IMG/VR virus record: IMGVR_UViG_3300030339_000205
Span: 1-27,284 of that record
Length of the DNA stretch: 27,284 bases
Source: a virus
Reading direction: 5' to 3' (one strand)
In this document: in pieces, positions 16,908 to 25,611 of the stretch
Layout: every line of letters starts with the position of its first letter
How positions within the stretch are numbered: position 1 is the first letter of the stretch
Position numbers and translations under genes: made by a program
The notes under the pieces: generated by a model
What the model was told of the DNA's origin: nothing
Databases searched by the model: none
Seen by the model: only the letters and a program-made list of their open reading frames with translations

Positions 16908-18422
16908 TTATACCCAGTAACCGTCAGGAGCAGCAGCACAAACTAAAGCTTGTGTATTAGCAAGTACCCATGTAACAAGTGGTCTTATTGCTATCTGAAT
17001 ATAGGTACCTGCCTCACATAAAACTGGAGTCTGTGGTTTCCAAGAAATAGGACCTAATGAAGTTCCAATTGGTGTAGTAATAGGTACATTAATAAAACCA
17101 ATGATAGCTCTTCTTACCCCTTTAACTGGAGTAGTCTGTGTAGTAATAGCTTCAGCTGTAGCAGGAGAAATATTAGTACAACCATAATTAAGTTCTACAA
17201 CACATGGAATAGGACCTGCATTTGTTCCCGCAACTATTCTTGAGGTCATAAAGAAATCCATACCAGTCAACATAATACCTTTAGCTGGTGAGATAGGTGC
17301 TGCAATTACTGGAGCTGGAACTAAATAACTAAACATAATCCAAGCTGTATCAGCAGTTAATGATGGCCCTGTGGCATTAGAAGTTGTTTGATATCCTCCT
17401 AAACCTGCAACACCAGATGTTCCTAGAGCTACTGCAGAAACAGTAGTTGCTGTGGCTGGAATAGCAACGTTGGTAATACCAGCTGTTAATGTAGAACCAG
17501 TTGATACTCCATTAGAAGGTAAAATCTGACAGTGTTCTTGCATTAAAGCCATTCTATGTGCAAACGGTAAAGCAGTTTCCATATCAGCAATTGATACACT
17601 AATTGAAGAAATATTTAATTTCTGTGCTGTCAGTGAATTAGCAGAACTCATATATAATCTTGCATATATAAATAATTGCTGCGATGCTGTTAAAGCCGGT
17701 GTACTATTATTTTTTAAATCATAAGAATATACCAAGACATCATTAATCCAAAATTCGCAACTATCATCATCCATGAAAATAATATAATGGTTTACTTTAG
17801 TAATATCAAAAGCAATCAATGCTAATTGTGTTGGATTTACTATTGAATTTACAAGTTCAACGTTGTTGTTCATAACCACACAAGATAAACCTGCTGTAGT
17901 ATATCTAAAAAATACTCCATCTGTTGCAGTAACATTTACTGTTCCAGCTGTTAATCCAGCTCCCCATTCTACTGTTGTGTTATTAAAAGAAGTGGTAGCT
18001 ATAGAAGCTCTTATTTCTACATAAGTCCCAAAAGCTGAGAATGTTTGGAATGTTTTCCAAGACTTTAAAATACACCCTTTAGTTGTGGCAACTGAACCAA
18101 CTGCATTTAGAGTTAAAAACCCACCAGCCTGTACTATTGTAGCTGTATCTAAGGGTGTTGCCCACTTACTTGTATTAATTACTGTACCAGAAAATATCTC
18201 ATTGAAAATCATATTATCTGTTCCTACTCTTACTCTAAAGTCACCAGACACATCTACTGGTAAAACTTCTCTTATACCAGTTATAATTCCTTCATCATGT
18301 CCTCCACCTAATGCTGCATATCCAGCTTTATTAGGATTAGTATTTAAAGCCACATTTAATTCATGATCAGCAGTTACATTTACTAAACCAGCTGTATCGG
18401 AACCTCCTTTTATTGTTATCAT
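16908..18422 (-). CDS. LamG-like virion protein, candidate head fibre (504 aa)
   Basis: The 504-aa protein has three parts. Residues 1-68 are a Gly-rich start (ITIKGGSDTAGLVNVTADHELNVALNTNP) typical of attachment segments in phage fibres. Residues about 70-285 look like a concanavalin/LamG-type beta sandwich (MIFNEIFSGTVINTSKWATP ... VNHYIIFMDDDSCEFWINDVLVYSYDL). Residues about 290-504 form another beta-rich, Ala/Thr/Pro-heavy region ending AAAPDGYWV. There is no enzyme signature, so carbohydrate or surface binding is the likely role. The gene follows a long fibre gene by 10 bases and precedes the scaffold-capsid unit, which fits a head fibre or other receptor-binding appendage; a tail fibre is also possible. 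Confidence 0.7.
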   Translation of the reverse strand: MITIKGGSDTAGLVNVTADHELNVALNTNPNKAGYAALGGGHDEGIITGIREVLPVDVSGDFRVRVGTDNMIFNEIFSGTVINTSKWATPLDTATIVQAGGFLTLNAVGSVATTKGCILKSWKTFQTFSAFGTYVEIRASIATTSFNNTTVEWGAGLTAGTVNVTATDGVFFRYTTAGLSCVVMNNNVELVNSIVNPTQLALIAFDITKVNHYIIFMDDDSCEFWINDVLVYSYDLKNNSTPALTASQQLFIYARLYMSSANSLTAQKLNISSISVSIADMETALPFAHRMALMQEHCQILPSNGVSTGSTLTAGITNVAIPATATTVSAVALGTSGVAGLGGYQTTSNATGPSLTADTAWIMFSYLVPAPVIAAPISPAKGIMLTGMDFFMTSRIVAGTNAGPIPCVVELNYGCTNISPATAEAITTQTTPVKGVRRAIIGFINVPITTPIGTSLGPISWKPQTPVLCEAGTYIQIAIRPLVTWVLANTQALVCAAAPDGYWV

Positions 18423-18432
18423 TTTATTTTTA

Positions 18433-21400
18433 TTAAATTGTTATTATATATTGTACTGTATGATTTCCACTGGCACCATTAGCACTGTTTGCTCTTATAT
18501 CAAATGAGACATTATCTATTATGTTTTCTATATTGAAAGTAACTCCTGTGACTGCAAATTCATCTAAACTTGTCTCTGGAGTAGCTATTGGAATAAAATT
18601 AATTCCTTTAATGGCAGATCCAACTATCGTAGAAGCAGTTACGGTAACTATAGTAAATTTATTTTCATTACCAAAGTCTAATACAGCTTCTCCAGATAAA
18701 CCTGCTACTATTGTTATTCCTCCATATTCGAAAGCTCCAATATCAGGAAGGCCTACTCTAGTCTTTCCTAAAAAATCAGTAGTAACTCCAACATCTATAC
18801 CAGCATTAATAGCTGGAGATGTACTTTGTAAATTATAATCAAAACCAGCTTCATTAACAAAGAGAGGATCTGTATTTATTAAGTTTCCTATAATAGTACA
18901 ACCATCAATTGTAGCTCCTACATAAAGTTCTCCATTTCCACCATATGCTATATTATTTTGAATAAATACAGAAGCATATGTATAACCAACTTGATATATT
19001 TGTATTACATATTGTAAGTGATCTTTGAATATATTATTAGTTATTCTAACATTATTCATAGAACCCCACATCATAACATGTCCAGCATAATGGAGTTGAT
19101 TATTATCATGTAAAGTATTGTTTACAAAGTCTAGATGATGAGTAGTTTCGTCATTACCTGAGTAAATTTGTAAAGCAAATCCGCTGACAATGTGGTGAAA
19201 TACACAATTTTTTATTGTAAAATAAGAACACCCATTAACATATATTCCATGATCATGGTCTGTATAAGCAACAGCCGATGGACAGCCTTCTTCTGGATGT
19301 AATCTTCCAATGTTGTCAAAAGTACATCTCTCAAAAGTAGTATAAGAAGCTTGGTAAAAATAAGTAGCTCCCAATCCAAAATCTGTGGTAGTACAAACTC
19401 TTCCTAAATCATGTAACCATAAATCTCTAAAATTTAAATGATGATGTGCTTCACCTGTAGCTATCGCAGTTCCACCTATATTTCTTATTTCAAAACCTTC
19501 TATATTTAAATAATCTGCCCAAATACTTAATCCAACTTGAGTATAATTACTTTGTCCATCAAAAACAGCATAACCATAATTTCTAGCTTTATAAGTAATA
19601 TAATTACCAGCAGTTCCTGATGTAGTTAATACTGCAAAATCATCTACCCCAGCTGTATAAAGACCATCTTCAAAAATTACTGTATCTCCTGGAACAACTC
19701 TAGTATTTGCATAGGCCAAACTAGCCCATGGTGCACTAACAGTTCCTGCTCCTGCATCTACTCCTGTTGGAGATACATAATAAATAGGAGTTGTAGTAGG
19801 AGTTGTAGTTGTGCTTCCTAAAGCAGTTTTAATATTAGCCCAAGTCCATTTATATTTTGTGCCGGCTTTTTCGATTACAAATAAATCTGTATCAGCTGGT
19901 GTACTATTTGCTGTATAAGCTGCAATTCCACCTATATATCCGGCAGTTGCATGATTTCCCCATCCATATGCTGAGTTCCAATTAGCTGAGTTATCAGTTA
20001 ATGATGTACCCCAAACACTTCCTGCAGAAACTGCTATTCCTACTCCAGGATAAGTCATTCCTCCTCCTGAATATTGTGGAACATTTAATACCCCTGTGGT
20101 AGATGAATAAGTAGCCGCTCCAGAGGATCCTGTAGTAGTTAAACTTATAGCACCTCTTGCTAAGGCATTTGTAAATCCGACTGTAGAGGAAGGTGCAAAA
20201 TCTGTTGAGGCACTATTAGCAGCAGTACCAAAGGTTCTTTGTGCTAATACGTTGGTTCCTATAACTAATCCTAAAGAAGTTCTTGCTGTAGCTGCATTTA
20301 AATTTGTAGTTCCACCATCCCAGTTATTTCTTTCTGAGTAAGCTGTATTCCAATTAGTAGAGTTATCTGTTAATATAGAGTATACTCCTGCGGAGGCTCC
20401 TCTTAACATTATACCTTGTGCTGTAAAATCACCATCTTGTACTACATCTGCATGCGAAGTTTGAGACGTTAAATATCCCATTCCTGTCCAAGGAGTACCA
20501 GTAACATAAACTGTTGTATCAAGACCAAATGTTCCAGCTGCAGTCATCTTTATTAAAGGAGATCCTGTAGTCCAAGTTAATCCAGATAATGAAGTTAAAG
20601 AAGCAGAACTTGCTTGCTTTGCACTATCATTACCGTTTAATTTTTGTATAGCTTGTAATATAGTGTCAGTTGCTGCAACTACACCACTTCCAGAAACATA
20701 ACCTGTGATTAATTTACCTGTTACAGTTGCTGCTGAAATTACAGTAGCACCTTGAGTTCCAGTAACATCTCCCAAAAGTGAGCCTGAAAAATTAGTTGAG
20801 GTACCCGAAGAAGTTATATAACCTAATCCAGTCCATGGTGTTCCAGTTACGTATCCCATACTTGTCCAAGGAGTCCCTGTTACATAACCCACTAAAGCAT
20901 GATTGCCCCATCCGAAAGCTGTATTCCAGTTCGCAGAATTATTAGTTATAGAAGTTCCCCAAGCTGAACCTGTAGACAATGGAATACCAACACCTGGCCA
21001 AACCATTCCTGATCCACCTGAATATTGAGGAATGTTTAAAACACCAGTAGCAGGAGTGTATGTTGCTGCACCAGTTGTTCCAGTAGTTGTTAAAGATATA
21101 GCATTTCTAGCTAAAGTATCTGTATAACTAACTGTTGAAGATGGAGCCGCTCCTACTTCTGAGTATGTATAAGTAGGTTTAACGCTATTCTTTGCCCAAG
21201 CATATACGTCTGAGGCTGTACGACTGTCTGTTAAACGAGAATCATTTCCTTGAGTAACAGTGCCGGCAATAGTTCCAAAGTTTTTATTAAAAGCAGTATT
21301 CTTACTAAATACTGGTTCTTTTCCCCCTAGTGCTGTAGCTATTGTAGTGGCAAAGTTAGGATCATTTCCTAAAGCTACAGCTAATTCGTTTAATGTGTCT

Positions 21401-22110
21401 AATGTAGTAGGGGAAGAATTTACAAGTGCAGAAATTGCAGCAGAAATATTAGCTGGTGTAGCTTTACTGTCAAGAGCAGCTTGTAGAGAAGTTATCTCGG
21501 AGATTCCATAAATAGGTTTACTTATGTTTTTAGCCCAAGAATATACATCAGATGCGGGCCGGCTATCTGATAAACGAACGTCACTTGTAACCACATAATT
21601 TGCATCATTGGTAAAAGCACTTACATTAGTAGGTTTCCCAGAGACTTCACTCCAAGAAGGTACATATCCTATTGGTCTGTATAAACCAGCATGACTCCCC
21701 CATCCAAATGCAGTGTTCCAATTAGTTTTATTTTGAGTAGTTATTCCATAAGCTGGAGATGCTACAAAAATAGGATCTGTTTCTGCAGGTGGAGGTGGTA
21801 AATTATCTATTTTAGTTTCTAAAGCAGTATCACCTAGTGTTATAGTAGCATTTATGTTAGTGGTCAGAGTATTTAATATCTCTCTTATACCATTCTGACT
21901 AATAGTATCATTAGTAGATGTTCCAAGTACTTGTAAAACATTTAAAGAGGCTGGATTATATGGGTTTTGTAAAGGAACCAGAGCAATCTCTTTAAGAGTA
22001 AAATCTATTTGTAAATGAGCAGGGCCCCCTATAAGTATAGGGGGATGAAACACAGCAGTACTAGAAGTTGGGGTGATTGCTGCACCATTAAAGATTATAG
22101 GTTCGTCCAT
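18433..22110 (-). CDS. modular tail fibre/spike with beta-helix domain (1225 aa)
   Basis: Fibre-type protein of 1225 aa. Residues 110-730 carry motifs frequent in Bacteroidetes phage fibres: NWNTAFGWGSHA near 130, 394 and 710; SDSRPASDVYSWAK at 181 and a close copy at 295; YVTGTPWTGxG at about 409, 421 and 535. An 83-residue module is present twice (323-405 and 640-722). Residues about 775-1130 look like a right-handed parallel beta-helix (YYVSPTGVDAGAGTVSAPW..., FEDGLYTAG, then many N/H/G-rich strand turns such as LNIEGFEIRNIGGTAI and TIKNCVFHHI), a fold used by phage spikes that bind or cut polysaccharides. Residues 1131-1225 form a small terminal domain. A depolymerase activity is possible but no catalytic residues can be assigned. 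The start overlaps a 55-aa gene by 16 bases. Confidence 0.87.
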   Translation of the reverse strand: MDEPIIFNGAAITPTSSTAVFHPPILIGGPAHLQIDFTLKEIALVPLQNPYNPASLNVLQVLGTSTNDTISQNGIREILNTLTTNINATITLGDTALETKIDNLPPPPAETDPIFVASPAYGITTQNKTNWNTAFGWGSHAGLYRPIGYVPSWSEVSGKPTNVSAFTNDANYVVTSDVRLSDSRPASDVYSWAKNISKPIYGISEITSLQAALDSKATPANISAAISALVNSSPTTLDTLNELAVALGNDPNFATTIATALGGKEPVFSKNTAFNKNFGTIAGTVTQGNDSRLTDSRTASDVYAWAKNSVKPTYTYSEVGAAPSSTVSYTDTLARNAISLTTTGTTGAATYTPATGVLNIPQYSGGSGMVWPGVGIPLSTGSAWGTSITNNSANWNTAFGWGNHALVGYVTGTPWTSMGYVTGTPWTGLGYITSSGTSTNFSGSLLGDVTGTQGATVISAATVTGKLITGYVSGSGVVAATDTILQAIQKLNGNDSAKQASSASLTSLSGLTWTTGSPLIKMTAAGTFGLDTTVYVTGTPWTGMGYLTSQTSHADVVQDGDFTAQGIMLRGASAGVYSILTDNSTNWNTAYSERNNWDGGTTNLNAATARTSLGLVIGTNVLAQRTFGTAANSASTDFAPSSTVGFTNALARGAISLTTTGSSGAATYSSTTGVLNVPQYSGGGMTYPGVGIAVSAGSVWGTSLTDNSANWNSAYGWGNHATAGYIGGIAAYTANSTPADTDLFVIEKAGTKYKWTWANIKTALGSTTTTPTTTPIYYVSPTGVDAGAGTVSAPWASLAYANTRVVPGDTVIFEDGLYTAGVDDFAVLTTSGTAGNYITYKARNYGYAVFDGQSNYTQVGLSIWADYLNIEGFEIRNIGGTAIATGEAHHHLNFRDLWLHDLGRVCTTTDFGLGATYFYQASYTTFERCTFDNIGRLHPEEGCPSAVAYTDHDHGIYVNGCSYFTIKNCVFHHIVSGFALQIYSGNDETTHHLDFVNNTLHDNNQLHYAGHVMMWGSMNNVRITNNIFKDHLQYVIQIYQVGYTYASVFIQNNIAYGGNGELYVGATIDGCTIIGNLINTDPLFVNEAGFDYNLQSTSPAINAGIDVGVTTDFLGKTRVGLPDIGAFEYGGITIVAGLSGEAVLDFGNENKFTIVTVTASTIVGSAIKGINFIPIATPETSLDEFAVTGVTFNIENIIDNVSFDIRANSANGASGNHTVQYIITI
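19945..21144 (-). repeat. duplicated 83-residue fibre module (copies at 20896-21144 and 19945-20193)
   Basis: The two coding copies start PSSTVSYTDTLARNAISLTT and PSSTVGFTNALARGAISLTT, share VLN(I/V)PQYSGG, PGVGI, SxWGTS and end NWN(T/S)A(F/Y)GWGNHA. They are separated by about 234 residues of related fibre repeats. Divergence of the copies shows the duplication is not recent. Confidence 0.85.
22025..22044 (-). other. GC-rich hairpin near the 5' end of the fibre gene
   Basis: Perfect 8-bp inverted repeat (CCCCCTAT and ATAGGGGG) with a 4-base loop, within codons 23-29 of the 1225-aa gene (peptide HPPILIGGP). No U tract follows on either strand, so it is not a terminator. It could affect translation early in the gene. 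Confidence 0.45.
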
Positions 22111-22262
22111 ACGTATTCATAGTATTGTTGTTCTGTTAATAAATTTGTTTCGAACGCTTCTATAAATAGTTTTAGATTTTTATAAGGAAGTGGATTACCT
22201 CTATTATAAGAATCTAAAACTTTTATAAAACTGTTGATTATTTTAAGTTCTATTTCACGCAT
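22095..22262 (-). CDS. small overlapping protein, 55 aa
   Basis: A 55-codon frame (MREIELKIINSFIKVLDSY ... YYEYVWTNL, TAA stop) fills the otherwise empty stretch between the 190-aa gene and the fibre gene. It overlaps the former's stop by 8 bases and the fibre start by 16 bases, the same tight packing used elsewhere in this operon. The peptide is amphipathic and helical, without cysteines or a membrane segment. I recognise no family. The overlaps and the lack of any other explanation for the 144-base gap support it as a real gene, perhaps a fibre assembly factor or simply a coupling reading frame. Confidence 0.62.
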   Translation of the reverse strand: MREIELKIINSFIKVLDSYNRGNPLPYKNLKLFIEAFETNLLTEQQYYEYVWTNL

Positions 22263-22827
22263 TACATCCACAGTTTAGGTTTACATTAGTGTTACAAATA
22301 TTACAAGAAGAAGTGATAGATTCAATAATATGAAGTGCTTGATATACTAAACCAAGTTCAGCTGAATATTTAATCACCGCTAAAGACATTTGTAATAAGT
22401 CTTTGATTTCTTCTTCATTGCGGGTAGTCGTAGTAGTACTAGATAATTTACTATCTAATATTTTTCTTAGTAGAGTTGAGTAACAGTTCTCCATATCAGA
22501 GACAATTATCACTTTTAATGAATCTTTTGTTAAAGCAACATTATCTAATAATGTGCTAATATCTGAGACTAGTACTGTATTAAAATAAATATTTCCACCA
22601 GATATATAATATCCTGTAGGAGAAACTACCGTTGAGATAGGTACTTGATGTAGTTCATATAGACCATCTTTTAAAAAGTCATATATAATTTCCTCATTGG
22701 TTTTAAAAGTTGTTAGTATAGTTCTAACTCCTGTGGAAGCTAGTGAAGTAACTATGGTTACCATAATTTGGTTAGTCAATGTTACTGCAGCAAGAGTGAA
22801 TCCGGTTTTAGTATTTATTATGTTCAT
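22255..22827 (-). CDS. hypothetical protein with C-terminal cysteine cluster, 190 aa
   Basis: I do not recognise this 190-aa protein. The N-terminus is hydrophobic and Thr-rich (TGFTLAAVTLTNQIMVTIVTSLASTGVRTILTTF), a beta-like stretch GYYISGGNIYFNTVLVSD follows, then two long helices. The last 16 residues hold four cysteines spaced C175-x2-C178-x7-C186-x-C188, which could bind zinc. The gene overlaps the portal stop by 4 bases (ATGA), so its translation is coupled to the portal. A portal-associated or head-completion role is suggested by context only. Confidence 0.78.
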   Translation of the reverse strand: MNIINTKTGFTLAAVTLTNQIMVTIVTSLASTGVRTILTTFKTNEEIIYDFLKDGLYELHQVPISTVVSPTGYYISGGNIYFNTVLVSDISTLLDNVALTKDSLKVIIVSDMENCYSTLLRKILDSKLSSTTTTTRNEEEIKDLLQMSLAVIKYSAELGLVYQALHIIESITSSCNICNTNVNLNCGCNA

Positions 22828-25055
22828 CCTATATTTTTAATTTCGTCATTACCTTTGTTAGTATCTGCTAGTTGTAGAACTTCAGCTTGTATTTGTTTTT
22901 CTTTTAGAGAGATCTCTCTATCCTTAAAGTCTTTATCGTCTTTCAACTTAGTAGCACCTTGTTCTGTTTTCATCTTAAGTTCATTCTGTTTTAACTCAAG
23001 ATCAGCTTGATTATTTTTAGCAACTTGATCAGACAATTGTTTAACTTGTGTTTGTGCTTCTTTAATTTGTTGTTCATATTGAGCAACTTGTTGTTGAAGA
23101 TTCTGTAGAACTCCTTGAGATTCTTTTTGTTTACGTAGTGAATTAAGTCCACTCTCTTTAAATTCTGTTAGACTCTCTGTTGTGATTGTCTCAAACATTA
23201 ATTCAGGATCTACTAATCCACCCTCCATTAATTTCATTGTAAGTTGTTTTATTAACTCTATATCTTTAGTGATTTCCGTAGAATCTCCTATATGAATATC
23301 ATGATCTGTAAATGAAAGATGTTCTGGGAGTACTGTAAATATTCTTGTTAATCTATTACCTAGAATTAATGATCCCTTAAATTCTTTCTTAAGAGAAGAT
23401 TTACATAAATCTAACATATCAGTTAACATCTCTTTTACAACGCCATCTAATGTATTGAAATATTGTTTAGTAATGACAGCAGAGTTTCTCATGCCAACTT
23501 GTACATTTGTTACAGCATCTCTCTGTTCTATATCTCCTAATTTTTCTCTGAAGACTCCTGTGATTGCTGAGCAAATATCTTCTGTTTGTGTTATAGCTAA
23601 TTGTATAGCTTGTATTGCTTGTCCCGAGACTGTATCATCAAATCCAGCAAAAGTTGTATTCATAGGAACTCCTCTACCTTCTTGAGCAGAGTTAAATAAA
23701 GCTTTACCAGCTTTTTTATAAGCACCATGTTTAAGTAAACGTTCCTCCGGAGTAGTTCCTAAAAAGGTAGGTACTAAAGCCACATCAATCCAATCTCCTT
23801 TTACACCAGAGTTTGCTATTAGTGTGTCGCGGTACCAATGTAATATATCATACTTATCTTGTAGATTAGCAGTAGCTAATACCATGGAGAAAGGTTTACC
23901 AGTTCTAGATATCATCTGTACTCCATTAATAGAGAGATTACAACTATAAGGATCTTCCATACTTCTACATACAGTATCATCCTTACCCATTCCTAGATAA
24001 ATTTCGCTACCAATTCTAGCACCTTTATATCTATCCATACGATAGAATGTTTTATTTCCAACCTCTACCTTATTATTTTCTAACCACTCTACATAATATA
24101 CTGGATACTTATTGTATCCCATATAATTATCATTATAATAAGGATATGTACCTGGAATAGTGGTCTCAACATTACTAACTATTCCATTAGATTCTGCTCT
24201 TATATAAAATACGTTGTGTGAGAAATTATCAAGATTTACACCTTGTAATGCTGCTAAATCATCCTTAGACATGTCATCTCCGAACTCATTAATAATCTCT
24301 TCTTTAGACATATATTTTACATACACTATTCTTCTAGACTTATTAATATAATTTGAGTTAGGATTTGTCTCTGGAAATACATCAAATGGGTTTAATACAT
24401 CTGTGGTTGGAACAGGAGATCCTTTCTTAACTCTAGGTTTATAATAACATTGACCGCCAATAAGTATATCTTTAAAGAGAAGTTCTCTTTTTAAATTTAG
24501 ATTTATCTCCCTAGATTGCATGAAAAATTCTAGCATATTCTGTGCTGCAATTTCAAACTCAGAGATAAAATCTCTCTTTGTAATTTCTTTAAGTTTAGCT
24601 AATTCTTCTTCATTAGCTTTATCAACTGCTTCTTTACCTTCTCCAAAAATAGATTCAATATTATCAGACAGTTGTATTTTAATTCTATTTAATTCTTCCG
24701 TGTAAATAGCTTTTTGAGCTTCTCTCTCAATTTTGGAAAGAGTTTCAGAATCTTTACAGGTAATCTTTGGTTTTAATTTAGTCTGTAATAACTCTCCTAT
24801 CAAAGCATCTACGTGTCTACGTACTAAAGGAATGAATTCTATCGCAGTGGAACTTCCAATCCCAAAGTTTTCTTCAAGATGACGGAATTGATCTTTATCT
24901 CTTATACAATTATAGTAATTATATGCTTTACGTAAATAGTCTTTATCGTGTACTAATTCTGTAATAGCTTTATCCACACAACCTTTTAAATAGTCTTCTG
25001 AGGATTTCTCTTTTTCTGTATAAGATTCTGAATCATTATAGTTAAATATATTCAT
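22824..25055 (-). CDS. portal protein
   Basis: The 743-aa product matches the size and layout of crAss-like and related podovirus portals. It begins with an acidic, helical segment, contains IEFIPLVRRHVDALIGELLQTKLKPKITC (about residues 72-100, the typical portal start of the clip/wing region), a long charged helix (about 140-175), the motif LLFKDILIGGQCYYKPRVKKGSPVPTTDVLNPFDVFPETN (about 194-233), and later helices with TQTEDICSAITGVFREKLGD. The last 100 residues are Gln/Lys/Glu-rich coiled coil (QNLQQQVAQYEQQIKEAQTQVKQL), forming the barrel or an extended C-terminal part. A dodecamer of it would form the DNA-packaging vertex. The start overlaps the endolysin stop by one base. Terminase is not in the window. 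Confidence 0.9.
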   Translation of the reverse strand: MNIFNYNDSESYTEKEKSSEDYLKGCVDKAITELVHDKDYLRKAYNYYNCIRDKDQFRHLEENFGIGSSTAIEFIPLVRRHVDALIGELLQTKLKPKITCKDSETLSKIEREAQKAIYTEELNRIKIQLSDNIESIFGEGKEAVDKANEEELAKLKEITKRDFISEFEIAAQNMLEFFMQSREINLNLKRELLFKDILIGGQCYYKPRVKKGSPVPTTDVLNPFDVFPETNPNSNYINKSRRIVYVKYMSKEEIINEFGDDMSKDDLAALQGVNLDNFSHNVFYIRAESNGIVSNVETTIPGTYPYYNDNYMGYNKYPVYYVEWLENNKVEVGNKTFYRMDRYKGARIGSEIYLGMGKDDTVCRSMEDPYSCNLSINGVQMISRTGKPFSMVLATANLQDKYDILHWYRDTLIANSGVKGDWIDVALVPTFLGTTPEERLLKHGAYKKAGKALFNSAQEGRGVPMNTTFAGFDDTVSGQAIQAIQLAITQTEDICSAITGVFREKLGDIEQRDAVTNVQVGMRNSAVITKQYFNTLDGVVKEMLTDMLDLCKSSLKKEFKGSLILGNRLTRIFTVLPEHLSFTDHDIHIGDSTEITKDIELIKQLTMKLMEGGLVDPELMFETITTESLTEFKESGLNSLRKQKESQGVLQNLQQQVAQYEQQIKEAQTQVKQLSDQVAKNNQADLELKQNELKMKTEQGATKLKDDKDFKDREISLKEKQIQAEVLQLADTNKGNDEIKNIG

Positions 25056-25582
25056 TATTTGAATTTTGTTGTTTTAATCCTATTAAACCATCCATTTTTA
25101 AACACTATAAGTCTAGGATTTTTAGCTATAATATCTAAATAATATTTTTCTCTGGCTGCTTTATATTCTTTTATAATATCGCCAGTATAATTATTTGCAG
25201 CAGTAGTAGTCATATTACCTATAGAACCATCATCTTGTAGATTTAAGATTCTCTGTAATAACTTAACTGCTGTTTTTGTTCCTGCATTTACACCGTGGTC
25301 AAATATATTAAGTTTTAATTCCTCATTTACTAACCCCTCTAAATGCAAAGGATCCCAAAAGAACTTTTTATAAAGTCCCCTGGAATCTTCTACTGTAAGT
25401 GCTTTAATATCATCCCCATCTATATCTCCATCATGATCAATATCCCCATCTTTTAAAGATAGGTTCTTCATAAACAATAGAGATATTCCATAGTTTGTTT
25501 GACCTCCTGGGTCACTAGGGTGATTCACAAAACCTCCCTCATGTTCTAATATTACTGTAAAGTAATCATTAAATTCTTTCAT
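25055..25582 (-). CDS. endolysin, GH108-type N-acetylmuramidase with EF-hand-like insertion
   Basis: The 175-aa enzyme would cleave the glycan strand of peptidoglycan at lysis. Residues 12-33 carry the GH108 signature (LEHEGGFVNHPSDPGG followed by QTNYGIS), with E15 as the expected catalytic acid. The rest matches the usual pattern: YKKFFWDPL (71-79), IFDHGVNAGTKTAVKLLQ (93-110) and the DDGSIGNMT peptidoglycan-binding-like segment (117-125). Residues 47-58 form a canonical calcium-loop sequence (D47, D49, D51, G52, D53, I54, D55, D58) like dockerin or EF-hand loops, inserted between the two catalytic-domain segments. No signal peptide or membrane anchor is seen, so release would need a separate holin, not identified here. 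The gene is 29 bases downstream of the small helical protein and overlaps the portal by one base; it is unusual in sitting directly before the portal. Confidence 0.9.
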   Translation of the reverse strand: MKEFNDYFTVILEHEGGFVNHPSDPGGQTNYGISLLFMKNLSLKDGDIDHDGDIDGDDIKALTVEDSRGLYKKFFWDPLHLEGLVNEELKLNIFDHGVNAGTKTAVKLLQRILNLQDDGSIGNMTTTAANNYTGDIIKEYKAAREKYYLDIIAKNPRLIVFKNGWFNRIKTTKFK

Positions 25583-25611
25583 AATTTGTTAGTATTAAGG
25601 GAGTTTATAAT

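Noticed and set aside
18521-18838. Antisense open frame of about 105 codons on the plus strand (others at 3237-3473, 6832-7104, 18085-18366, 21260-21511)
   Set aside because: Each lies fully within a long, convincing minus-strand gene, has low-complexity composition mirroring the opposite strand, and lacks a promoter or family resemblance. No plus-strand gene is supported in the window.
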